This document shows positions 1-6,265 of a stretch of 6,298 bases of DNA, in pieces. Numbering within the stretch: position 1 is the stretch's first letter; every line of letters begins with the position of its first letter. The notes beneath the pieces are model-generated. The model made no database searches. It saw only the letters and a program-made list of their open reading frames with translations, and was not told the DNA's origin. Source of the stretch: an uncultured Lactobacillus sp. Lineage in GTDB: Bacteria; Bacillota; Bacilli; Lactobacillales; Lactobacillaceae. The DNA lies in NCBI GenBank assembly GCA_947252915.1, contig CAMXWI010000054.1, forward strand, positions 1 to 6,298. Direction: 5' to 3'. The position numbers and the translations under genes are program-made.

Positions 1-752
1 GCATCACCCTTTGGCACACGAACACCGCCCAACTTAGATGCAATTGGCTTTTCGTTTCCTAAAATGGAAATTTCCACCTCGCGAGGGTTATTGATGGCTT
101 GCTCAACTAGCACCTTGTAATCATAGATGAAAGCATCATCAAGTGCCGCCTGGTACTCTTGCTCATTTTCAACCTTATGAATACCAACTGAAGATCCCTG
201 CTTTGCTGGTTTTACAAATACGGTTGTGCCCAATTCATTTTCAATTGCTTGCCAATCGTACTGATCACGATTTTCTGGAGTTACTAATACGTATGGTGTA
301 TTCCGGACCCCGGCAAGATCTAAGATCCGCTTTGTATAATCCTTATCAAAGGACAAGGCGCTCGCCGTAATCCCAGAACCAACGTATGGCTTCTTCAACA
401 GCCGGAAGAGTCCTTGCACCGTTCCATCTTCACCGAGGTTCCCATGAATTACTGGGAAGAAGAAGTCAATTGGCCCCGCAGTTCGTAAAGCTTCCAGTGG
501 TGCTAATGGTGAATCCAAATCCATCGTGGCATATGCTTCCTTAACCACTTGGTCTTCTGGTTCACCATCAAAAATTCTTTGTGAAGCAGCATTATCAAGT
601 AAGATCCCATCTTTGGTAAACATAAAAACCTTTACGTTATATTTATCCTTATCCATTCCGTCATAGATATTGTGTGCGGAACGCTTGGAAACATCATGCT
701 CAGATGAATTACCACCAAAGAGCAGTGCAATATTAAGCTTTTTTTCTGTCAT
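1..752 (-). CDS. ddl: D-alanine--D-alanine (or D-lactate) ligase, N-terminal 250 residues, cut by window edge
   Basis: This ATP-grasp enzyme joins D-Ala to D-Ala (or D-lactate in vancomycin-resistant lactobacilli) in the cytoplasm, making the end of the peptidoglycan stem peptide. The frame opens at ATG 752 with AGGTGG seven bases upstream and stays open to the edge, giving 250 codons of a usual 350-380. Visible family motifs are the N-terminal glycine loop GGNSSEHDVS (residues 13-22), HGNLGEDGT (103-111), the ATP-grasp motif KPAKQGSSVG (181-190) and VLVEQAI with Glu217. The C-terminal magnesium- and substrate-binding part is missing only because the window ends. The omega-loop Tyr/Phe that separates D-Ala from D-Lac ligases (Phe261 in Leuconostoc Ddl) should lie about ten residues past the edge, so the product cannot be decided here. 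It has its own candidate promoter and follows the DUF2785 gene on the same strand. Confidence 0.95.
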   Translation of the reverse strand, partial: MTEKKLNIALLFGGNSSEHDVSKRSAHNIYDGMDKDKYNVKVFMFTKDGILLDNAASQRIFDGEPEDQVVKEAYATMDLDSPLAPLEALRTAGPIDFFFPVIHGNLGEDGTVQGLFRLLKKPYVGSGITASALSFDKDYTKRILDLAGVRNTPYVLVTPENRDQYDWQAIENELGTTVFVKPAKQGSSVGIHKVENEQEYQAALDDAFIYDYKVLVEQAINNPREVEISILGNEKPIASKLGGVRVPKGD

Positions 753-818
753 AAAAATACCACCTATTTTATTTTTTTATTTTTACCGAGTAACCTCAGT
801 CCGTTTTACTGAACCCTA

Positions 819-848
819 AGTATACCATACTCCTAATTAACTTGACTA
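819..848 (-). promoter_or_regulatory. Candidate extended -10 promoter for ddl
   Basis: On the minus strand TATACT (819-824) is preceded by TGG (825-827), an extended -10 element. A partial -35, TAGTCA (843-848, four of six matches to TTGACA), sits 18 bases upstream. Initiation near 811-813 would leave a leader of about 60 bases before the ddl ATG. That leader has a weak stem (TCAGT/ACTGA arms at 796-800 and 808-812, 7-base loop) and an A-rich stretch just before the ribosome binding site. I see no convincing terminator between the DUF2785 gene and this promoter, so some read-through into ddl is possible. Confidence 0.55.
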
Positions 849-861
849 TGATCATCCTTAA

Positions 862-1818
862 TTAATCGGTAACGATCGCCTTCATTACTTTTTCGGGCAG
901 GTTACCGTCAATGATTAAACTCTGCATTAAGTGACGGTAATTGAATAATTGGACCCACTGAACCTTTGAATACGGATTAAAACTATTCAGTTCACTCCGC
1001 CAAACTTTTAGTTGCTCAATAAAGAAGTCTTGATATAACTGGTGTTGTTGGAAAAGCTTCAGTAAAAAGTTAGCCACATCTTCATTTTCACCCATTGCAA
1101 AAGAATGTTCAATTTTCTTATAGCCTTCTACTAAGGTCGCCATTAAGAAAATTTTATCACCGCGGACTAACTCGTCATGTTCGGCTAGTTCATTATTAAG
1201 GTTCGCCATTCCAGTAAATAAATGAACCCAACCGACACCCTCAACAAATCCACGGGTATCCCGTTCCAAAATTGCCATTAATCCAACCACATTTAAAAAG
1301 GATGAAATATCATCTTGGGTGAGGAAGAAGTATCCAGAACGATCGGCAATTAATATCAACCGTAAAATATTCACTGCAATCGAACGACCAAACGCAGCCT
1401 GATTAGTCGCCTGATCAATATGGGCCAACAAAATATCTGGTTGGCTAAAATGTTGAAATAGCGTTTTGAGTTGCGCTGTCGAAATTAGATTATTTTCTAA
1501 TGCACTCTCGACCGTTACTAAAATCATCCGCCGAAAAGTAACAGATTTAGCGTTAGCAAACTTCAAAATGACGTTAATTAGTTCCGCATCAACTTGCGGA
1601 TGCTGTCCAGACTGGACATCACTAACAAAATTAGTCAAAATTTGTTGATCGTGATGTTCTGGTTCAGCAATCTCAACTGGCGTACGGCTTTCGTGTTTCA
1701 CATTCTCAATCAAGCTATCAATCTTGGGAATTGCACCAAGATAGATCTCCCCACTCACTAACTGCTGGTGGAGAGTGACTAATGCCGTCTGCACTTCAGT
1801 AATACTTCTTTTTACCAT
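862..1818 (-). CDS. DUF2785 family protein, unknown function
   Basis: This 318-residue protein is predicted to be soluble and mostly alpha-helical; I see no signal peptide or membrane segment. The C-terminal two thirds resembles the DUF2785 family: a central ERDTRGFVEGVGWVH segment (residues 185-199) followed by a helix ANLNNEL (205-211), then GENEDVANFLLKL (243-255) and NYRHLMQSLI (293-302). From memory, relatives often carry a second His shortly after the GW-H motif; here that stretch reads LFTGMAN, so it may be replaced. The start is ATG 1818 with GAGGAG six bases upstream. It lies 63 bp after the GcvH-like gene and 109 bp before ddl, so it is sandwiched between wall genes and may be the distal gene of the rodA operon. 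No reaction is known to me for the family. The family call is good, the function open. Confidence 0.75.
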   Translation of the reverse strand: MVKRSITEVQTALVTLHQQLVSGEIYLGAIPKIDSLIENVKHESRTPVEIAEPEHHDQQILTNFVSDVQSGQHPQVDAELINVILKFANAKSVTFRRMILVTVESALENNLISTAQLKTLFQHFSQPDILLAHIDQATNQAAFGRSIAVNILRLILIADRSGYFFLTQDDISSFLNVVGLMAILERDTRGFVEGVGWVHLFTGMANLNNELAEHDELVRGDKIFLMATLVEGYKKIEHSFAMGENEDVANFLLKLFQQHQLYQDFFIEQLKVWRSELNSFNPYSKVQWVQLFNYRHLMQSLIIDGNLPEKVMKAIVTD

Positions 1819-1837
1819 TTGACACTCCTCATTAATA

Positions 1838-1875
1838 ACAAGAGGTCTAAACCCTACACAGATTCAGACCTTTGC
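1838..1875 (-). terminator. Imperfect inverted repeat between the GcvH-like and DUF2785 genes; weak terminator or processing hairpin
   Basis: The arms AGGTCT (1843-1848) and AGACCT (1866-1871) are exact complements. Pairing extends outward through CAA/TTG with one bulged base, and inward by two A-T pairs beside another bulge, leaving a loop of about 11-17 bases. On the minus strand the bases after the stem are only moderately T-rich (TTGTTATTAAT) and run straight into the DUF2785 ribosome binding site. This is not a strong intrinsic terminator. It could attenuate transcription, mark an RNA processing point, or be chance. Confidence 0.3.
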
Positions 1876-1881
1876 TACTGT

Positions 1882-2172
1882 TCACTTTTTTAATTTCAAA
1901 ATCCAGTCTTGACTGGTTAATTTTTGACTGTTAAGACCAGCAATCTGATCATTCACATCAACCACTTTACCGCTAACCGGCATTTTACAAGTTCCTAGCC
2001 AATTAGTAGCTTCAAGACTAATACATGGCATTCCATCAGTTAAAAGTGCACCACGATTAGGCAGGTCCAAAAAAGTTATCGTCCCCAACTCCTTAAGAAG
2101 TAGTGGCGAAAACTTTAAAATGAATTCTTCATCGTTCTCTTCGACTACCCACGGTTTTTCAAATTTAATCAT
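1882..2172 (-). CDS. Small GcvH-like (lipoyl-carrier fold) protein lacking the lipoyl lysine
   Basis: This 96-residue protein aligns with glycine cleavage H protein. Residues 6-41 match the H-protein segment from HEW to the LP..G motif without gaps (LGTITFLDLPNRG at 29-41). The hairpin follows, with SLEA (52-55), PVSGKVVDVN (65-74) and the end WILKLKK. In true GcvH the hairpin reads ESVKA, where Lys carries lipoate; here that position is Glu54, and the hairpin is three residues longer (insert around NWLGTCK). The C-terminal helix of about 25 residues is also missing (usual length about 125-130). It therefore cannot be lipoylated in the normal way and is probably not a glycine cleavage subunit; no gcvT or gcvP is nearby. 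ATG 2172 is eight bases from the rodA stop, and its ribosome binding site overlaps that stop, so the two are probably co-expressed. Automatic annotation may call it gcvH. Confidence 0.75.
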   Translation of the reverse strand: MIKFEKPWVVEENDEEFILKFSPLLLKELGTITFLDLPNRGALLTDGMPCISLEATNWLGTCKMPVSGKVVDVNDQIAGLNSQKLTSQDWILKLKK

Positions 2173-2176
2173 CGAA

Positions 2177-2182
2177 TCACCT
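2177..2182 (-). promoter_or_regulatory. Ribosome binding site of the GcvH-like gene overlapping the rodA stop codon
   Basis: AGGTGA on the minus strand shares bases with the TAG stop of rodA (2181-2183) and sits four bases before ATG 2172. The arrangement favours translational coupling, with ribosomes ending on rodA restarting on the small gene. Confidence 0.6.
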
Positions 2183-3377
2183 AGTGAAATTCCTGATTAC
2201 TGCTAAACATGTACGAATGGTGATGGTAACGCATCGACATGATCATACCAATCCCAATCAGGTTTCCAATTAATGAAGACCCTCCGGCTGAAATAAACGG
2301 TAACGGAATCCCCGTTAATGGTAATAGTCCAATATTCATTCCGATATTTTCAAACACGTGGAAAAGGATCATCATAATAACCCCCGTTGATACATAGGCA
2401 TAAAATTCATTTTTCGTATCAAAGGTTACTCGGATCATCAGATAGATAAGTAATAAGTACAGCAAAATCAACAAGATGCTTCCTAAAAAGCCAAAGTTTT
2501 CACCAATTACTGAAAAAATCATATCTGATTCACGCACCGGTACGTACACGTGCGAGTTGTTGAATCCAGTTCCCATAATTCCACCAGAACCGACCGCTTT
2601 AATGCTTTGCCATAATTGATACCCTTGGTTAGTCGTATCCTTAGCTGGATTTAACCAGGTATCAACTCGATCAAACTGGTATGCTTGAAAGCCAACGTGT
2701 TCCAAAATTCGTCGTCCAACCGTACTCGTTACCATGGCTAATACAGAGCCACCAATTACGACCGCTCCAGCTGCAACTGGCGCGATGATCTTCCAAGTTA
2801 CCCCAGAAACTAAAATCATTCCTGCAAAAATTGCGCAAAATACCAGAGCCGTCCCAAAGTCATTTTGAAGTTTTAATGAGATGAGGACTGGTAATAGCCA
2901 TAGGACCATCGTTCCTATTAATTGCCAGTCATTTTTAACAGTGTGGACAGCATACTCACTATTGTGAGTAGTAATTACCCGCCCCATCATCAAAATATAG
3001 GCTGGCTTCATAATTTCTGAGGGCTGAAACGTAAACGGACCAACTGCAAACCAACTTTTGGCCCCCGTACTAGCGTAGTATGATCGACTGTAAAAAACTA
3101 GGATCGCATACATCAGGAAAATTCCTACCCAATACGCGATTGGTGCAATCTTCCACAGTTGTTCGGAATCAAATTGCATAATGACAATTACTAAAATGGT
3201 CCCAATTACATACCAAGCTAATTGTGTAACAACTTGTCGAACCACGCTCACTTGTTGACGATCGTGGGTCCCAGCTACGTAAATCGATGCTAAACCAATC
3301 AACGCTAACAGCAGTACGCAAAAGATAATTCCCCAGTCAATTCGCGACTCAATCTCTTCGCTTTGCGAACGTTGCAT
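2181..3377 (-). CDS. rodA: RodA, SEDS-family peptidoglycan glycosyltransferase of the elongation machinery
   Basis: RodA polymerises lipid II into glycan strands at the membrane, working with a class B PBP under MreB/Mbl guidance. The 398 residues form about ten hydrophobic segments (roughly 14-36, 53-68, 77-96, 115-131, 153-169, 174-193, 196-218, 286-317, 325-343, 362-382), as expected for a SEDS protein. Family signatures are GAKSWF (105-110), FTFQPSEIMKP (115-125), GYQLWQS (252-258), GSGGIMGTGF (262-271), RESDMIFSVIGEN (282-294) and TGIPLPFISAGGSS (355-368). Asp285 corresponds to the Asp essential in E. coli RodA (Asp262). RodA rather than FtsW is chosen from the mbl-linked context and the motif style. 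ATG 3377 is the first possible start because an in-frame TGA lies three codons upstream; its AAGGA is about 11 bases away, which is long. It begins 31 bp after the DUF2969 gene. Confidence 0.93.
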   Translation of the reverse strand: MQRSQSEEIESRIDWGIIFCVLLLALIGLASIYVAGTHDRQQVSVVRQVVTQLAWYVIGTILVIVIMQFDSEQLWKIAPIAYWVGIFLMYAILVFYSRSYYASTGAKSWFAVGPFTFQPSEIMKPAYILMMGRVITTHNSEYAVHTVKNDWQLIGTMVLWLLPVLISLKLQNDFGTALVFCAIFAGMILVSGVTWKIIAPVAAGAVVIGGSVLAMVTSTVGRRILEHVGFQAYQFDRVDTWLNPAKDTTNQGYQLWQSIKAVGSGGIMGTGFNNSHVYVPVRESDMIFSVIGENFGFLGSILLILLYLLLIYLMIRVTFDTKNEFYAYVSTGVIMMILFHVFENIGMNIGLLPLTGIPLPFISAGGSSLIGNLIGIGMIMSMRYHHHSYMFSSNQEFH

Positions 3378-3408
3378 GTCCAGTCAACTTCCTTTCTCCC
3401 GCTAACAA

Positions 3409-3633
3409 TTAGCGTTGATGTAAATGGTATTGTTGCAGGATTGTTTCCAACCCTTCTTCTTGTGATTGGACAATAAACTCTTGGTTGCCGCTCAAGAGAA
3501 GGGCCTTAAACCGGCTCTCCTCAGTTGTTACTTCACCAATCAGCTGTTTCCCAATGAAAACTTGTTGAATCGATTGATGATTTCGTTCAAGATCTTTAAC
3601 GTTTACCTCAATATTTTTCTCTTTTTTTGCCAC
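3409..3633 (-). CDS. DUF2969 family small protein
   Basis: This 74-residue soluble, charged protein begins with a lysine-rich stretch (KKEKNIEVNVKDLE, residues 3-16), continues with a likely beta-strand region (FIGKQLIGEVTTEESRFKALL) and ends in a short helix. It resembles the DUF2969 family of lactic acid bacteria; I recognise no catalytic motif and assign no function. The start is GTG at 3633 with AGGTGA four bases upstream; no upstream ATG fits as well. It lies 18 bp after yidD and 31 bp before rodA, inside the elongation operon, which suggests a role linked to wall growth, but that is inference from position only. Confidence 0.75.
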   Translation of the reverse strand: MAKKEKNIEVNVKDLERNHQSIQQVFIGKQLIGEVTTEESRFKALLLSGNQEFIVQSQEEGLETILQQYHLHQR

Positions 3634-3651
3634 TTTTTCACCTGTACCTAT

Positions 3652-3885
3652 CTAGTTATGTTTAAAAGTAAAATGAAGCGGAACCGGATCAATGCCGCCC
3701 TTTGCTAAAGGGTGACAACGCAGGATGCGTCCAATTCCTAAAAGAATGCCCTTTATCCCAAAACGCGCCACTGCTTGAATCATGTATTCAGAGCAGGTCG
3801 GTTCAAATCGACAGACCCGGTATGGTCGGCGGCGCGAAATACATTGTTGATACCACCGAACCGCCTTAATTAACCACTTCGCCAT
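3652..3885 (-). CDS. yidD: YidD, membrane protein insertion efficiency factor
   Basis: YidD is a small inner-face membrane-associated protein that assists YidC-dependent insertion of membrane proteins. The 77-residue product has the full family pattern: an N-terminal amphipathic helix ([11 protein letters not shown]), the cysteine-rich [10 protein letters not shown] segment, a glycine-bearing middle helix, then [14 protein letters not shown] near the C terminus. The ATG at 3885 is directly preceded by an in-frame TTG (3888), which would add one Met. The nearest purine-rich site, GGAAGAAG, lies in the mbl 3' end, and its spacing fits TTG somewhat better than ATG, so the start is uncertain by one codon. 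Six bases separate the ATG from the mbl stop, indicating co-transcription and likely coupling. Nothing in the sequence looks degraded. Confidence 0.93.
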   Translation of the reverse strand: MAKWLIKAVRWYQQCISRRRPYRVCRFEPTCSEYMIQAVARFGIKGILLGIGRILRCHPLAKGGIDPVPLHFTFKHN

Positions 3886-3891
3886 CAATCA

Positions 3892-4917
3892 TTACTTCTT
3901 CCGCGAGAACCAGCTAGACTTAGCACCGCTATCACTAGCATTCTTTTGCATCCGCTCCAACATTTCTCCTGCACCCCTGGCAACATTGTCTAATGGGTCT
4001 TGAGAAACCACCACTGGAACCTTTAAATTGTCGCTAAAGAGTTGGTCAACCCCATTTAATAGTGAAGTCCCACCAGTCAACATAATCCCGCGATCGATAA
4101 TATCACTAGCTAATTCTGGTGGCACCGTTTCAAGAACAGAAATCGCTGCCTTGACAATTTGTTGAAGAGTATCATGAAGGGCTTCTTCAATCTCATTTTC
4201 ATCCGTTTCGATTTGCCGTGGCATTCCACTGGTAACATCACGTCCCCGAACATCCATCTTCTTTGGGTCGTCCACTTTCAGGGCAGTCCCAAGCTTAATT
4301 TTAATTTGTTCAGCGGTATGTTCACCAATTATCAAGCCATGGTGATCTTTAATGTAGTTAGCAATATCTGCGTTTAACTTGTCCCCCGCCATTCGAATCG
4401 AACGGCTGGTTACAATATCACCTAATGATAGGACGGCAATATCACAGGTACCACCACCCATATCAATAACCATGTTACCGCTTGGCTTAAAGATATCTAG
4501 GCCTGCACCAATCGCCGCAACTTTTGGTTCATATTCAAGATAAACTTTGCCACCACCAGATTGTTCGGCCGCTTGAATAATCGCCTTTCTTTCAATTTCG
4601 GTAATGTTGGTTGGAGCACAAATCATAATGTTGGGCTTTGACATTACCCCTTTAACACTCAGTTTACCAATAAAGTAGGAAAGCATCTCTTGAGTCACAT
4701 CAAAATCAGAAATGACCCCACTCTTCAATGGCCGAATCGCCCGAATATTACTTGGCGTCCGTCCCACCATCCGATATGCTTCTGATCCAACTGCCAACAC
4801 CTTGTTGGTATTTGTATCAATTGCTACCACAGATGGTTCATTCAAGACAATTCCTTTTCCCTGAACATAAATTAGAACATTGGCTGTTCCCAGGTCAATT
4901 CCAATATCTTTTGCCAT
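3892..4917 (-). CDS. mbl: MreB/Mbl-type actin homologue, rod-shape determination
   Basis: This bacterial actin forms membrane-bound ATP-dependent filaments that orient the wall elongation machinery. The 341 residues carry phosphate-1 DLGTAN (8-13), LEYEPKVAAIGAG (127-139) with the likely catalytic Glu130, phosphate-2 DMGGGTCD (152-159), RGRDVTSGMPR (224-234) and the adenosine motif TGGTSLLNG (281-289). The start, DIGIDLGTANVLIYVQGKG, is closer to Bacillus Mbl than to MreB. Two oddities: Cys158 stands where Thr is usual in phosphate-2, and the adenosine loop reads GGTS instead of GGG. The protein ends in a Ser/Lys tail SSWFSRKK, slightly longer than Bacillus Mbl. ATG 4917 has a full AAAGGAG six bases upstream, and an extended -10 promoter precedes it. 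It is the first gene of a tight five-gene run ending in the GcvH-like gene. Confidence 0.93.
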   Translation of the reverse strand: MAKDIGIDLGTANVLIYVQGKGIVLNEPSVVAIDTNTNKVLAVGSEAYRMVGRTPSNIRAIRPLKSGVISDFDVTQEMLSYFIGKLSVKGVMSKPNIMICAPTNITEIERKAIIQAAEQSGGGKVYLEYEPKVAAIGAGLDIFKPSGNMVIDMGGGTCDIAVLSLGDIVTSRSIRMAGDKLNADIANYIKDHHGLIIGEHTAEQIKIKLGTALKVDDPKKMDVRGRDVTSGMPRQIETDENEIEEALHDTLQQIVKAAISVLETVPPELASDIIDRGIMLTGGTSLLNGVDQLFSDNLKVPVVVSQDPLDNVARGAGEMLERMQKNASDSGAKSSWFSRKK

Positions 4918-4952
4918 AATTTTCTCCTTTAATCATAAATAAATCGTTTGAT

Positions 4953-4982
4953 ATTATACCACATCACTACTCACAATGTTGG
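4953..4982 (-). promoter_or_regulatory. Extended -10 promoter of the mbl-yidD-DUF2969-rodA-gcvH-like operon
   Basis: The minus strand shows a consensus TATAAT (4953-4958) with TGG directly upstream, forming an extended -10. The best -35 candidate, CCAACA (4977-4982, 18-base spacer), matches only three of six positions, which an extended -10 can tolerate. Initiation about seven bases downstream would give a leader of roughly 30 bases to the mbl ATG, containing AAAGGAG at 4924-4930. No terminator is visible between the MurA-like stop and this promoter, so transcripts from upstream probably also enter the operon. Confidence 0.65.
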
Positions 4983-5006
4983 CTAGTAACACTTGGTAAA
5001 CCGGAC

Positions 5007-6251
5007 TTATTCAAAACTTAATTCAATCTTTGCGCCAAGTTCGATAAGTCGGTCAATTAGATGGACAAAACTGCCACCCGCAACCTCTGCTGGATTAATC
5101 GTTGTCACTTGATCTGCAACTAACGCATCCAGTAAAGCTAACAGCCCTGTAATTGGTGAGTTTGTCGTTACAACCGTTGGATACTGCTTTAGTGGTCCAT
5201 GAATTACTAGCTGCCGTCCACCATATTTTAATTGCTCCTGTTGATCGGCGACTGCACATTCTAAAACATCTAACTCACTTTTAGAAAAGTTTGAAATTGT
5301 GGAAGTTCCTTGAGCAACCATTTGAAGAGCCAATAACGCAATTTGCGTATATGATCCAGTAAATCGAATGATTTCAGGCTGAATGTCAATGGGTAGTTGT
5401 AATCTGGTACCGATTACTCGAATTCCATTCCGCTGAATAATCACCGTATTTCCCATCTGCTCTAAGTGATCAATCAAATGTTGGAGATGTACCTGCCGGG
5501 CACCACGGACAAGCACATCTCCCGCCGTGAGAGCACCGATGATTAGATAAACACTCGCCTCTTCTTGATCATCTAGTGCGTAATAATCGGTCGAATGTAA
5601 GAACGTTACTCCTTGGATTCGCAGCACCCTAGTTCCTGCACCATGAACCCGGGCCCCCATCTTATTGAGAACCTTTGCTAATTCGATTACTGCGGGATGA
5701 TCATACGGGTTATTCAGAACCGTAATTCCCTGGGCCATGGTTGCCGCCATCATTAGTGTAAGGGTGGTTGTTAAAGTATCATTTTGTAAATCAATCTTCT
5801 GACCAATTAAATGATCTGCCGTAATATCAATCATTTCATTAGCAGTCGTCATCGTGGCACCCATTTGTGAAAGAAATTCACCAATCCGAATCATCGTTTG
5901 TTGATATTCAGGATTAACACCATTATCGACTAGTTGGACATGCCGACAGCGAGCTAAAATTGCTCCGGTAGCTAACAGTTCTTGACCACTAATTTTAACC
6001 GGCTCAATATGTCGTGTTGCATCCATCTTTAAAATTTGTTGATGGCGATCAAACTCAATTACAACGTTCAAAGATTGTGATAATTGATTCATAGCAACAA
6101 CGTTCGCGGTGGCTGGAACATTATCAATAATGACCGTGCCGTGGGTTGATAGTAAACTAGCAGCTTGAATCGCCATAATCGTCTGTTGATCACCGCTTAA
6201 TTCGACCTCGCCACGCAATGAATGATGACCTTGGATCAATAATTTAGTCAT
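5007..6251 (-). CDS. MurA-family protein (UDP-GlcNAc enolpyruvyl transferase fold) with a degenerate active site
   Basis: The 414 residues match MurA in length and architecture: six beta-alpha repeats can be followed, starting near 12, 84, 152, 220, 287 and 357, each ending in a GT/GD..I or MGA-type turn. The third (MMAATMAQGITVLNN, 167-181) and sixth (LIDRLIELGAKIELS, 398-412) are clearly MurA-like. Against E. coli MurA, Lys22-Asn23 become Gln22-Gln23, Arg91 becomes Gly89, and the Cys115 loop reads VDNGVNPEYQQ (108-118) with no Cys and no Arg120. The Asp305, Arg331, Asp369, Arg371 and Arg397 sites read TGSYT, SKSEL, TNSPI and AGGSF. It should therefore not catalyse enolpyruvyl transfer. The frame is unbroken, with AGGAGG six bases before ATG 6251. 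It occupies the usual murA slot upstream of mbl, so annotation may call it murA; a real MurA must be elsewhere. A sensing or scaffold role is speculation. Confidence 0.88.
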   Translation of the reverse strand: MTKLLIQGHHSLRGEVELSGDQQTIMAIQAASLLSTHGTVIIDNVPATANVVAMNQLSQSLNVVIEFDRHQQILKMDATRHIEPVKISGQELLATGAILARCRHVQLVDNGVNPEYQQTMIRIGEFLSQMGATMTTANEMIDITADHLIGQKIDLQNDTLTTTLTLMMAATMAQGITVLNNPYDHPAVIELAKVLNKMGARVHGAGTRVLRIQGVTFLHSTDYYALDDQEEASVYLIIGALTAGDVLVRGARQVHLQHLIDHLEQMGNTVIIQRNGIRVIGTRLQLPIDIQPEIIRFTGSYTQIALLALQMVAQGTSTISNFSKSELDVLECAVADQQEQLKYGGRQLVIHGPLKQYPTVVTTNSPITGLLALLDALVADQVTTINPAEVAGGSFVHLIDRLIELGAKIELSFE

Positions 6252-6265
6252 CCAACCCCTCCTTT

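Noticed and set aside
143..370. Plus-strand open frame of 75 codons
   Set aside because: It is antisense to the ddl coding sequence, whose motifs are unmistakable; it has no recognisable family and no good ribosome binding site.
834..864. AT-rich inverted repeat TAATTAA/TTAATTA around a TGATCA palindrome after the DUF2785 stop
   Set aside because: The arms are only A-T pairs, there is no T-tract, and the site overlaps the ddl -35 region; too weak to call a terminator or operator.
1466..1648. Plus-strand open frame of 60 codons
   Set aside because: It lies wholly within the DUF2785 gene on the opposite strand and shows no protein-like pattern.
3466..3708. Plus-strand open frame of 80 codons with a hydrophobic stretch
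   Set aside because: It runs antisense across the DUF2969 gene and the yidD end; the hydrophobic run comes from reading lysine-rich codons backwards.
4159..4377. Plus-strand open frame of 72 codons
   Set aside because: It is antisense to mbl with no supporting signal.
4728..4919. Plus-strand open frame of 63 codons
   Set aside because: It is antisense to the highly conserved N-terminal part of mbl.
4918..5006. Search for a terminator between the MurA-like gene and mbl
   Set aside because: Only short, mismatched complementary pieces are present and no T-run follows them on the minus strand.
5007..6251. Possibility that the MurA-like gene is a pseudogene or an active murA
   Set aside because: The frame is full length with a strong ribosome binding site, which argues against decay; the absence of all alignable catalytic residues argues against an active MurA.
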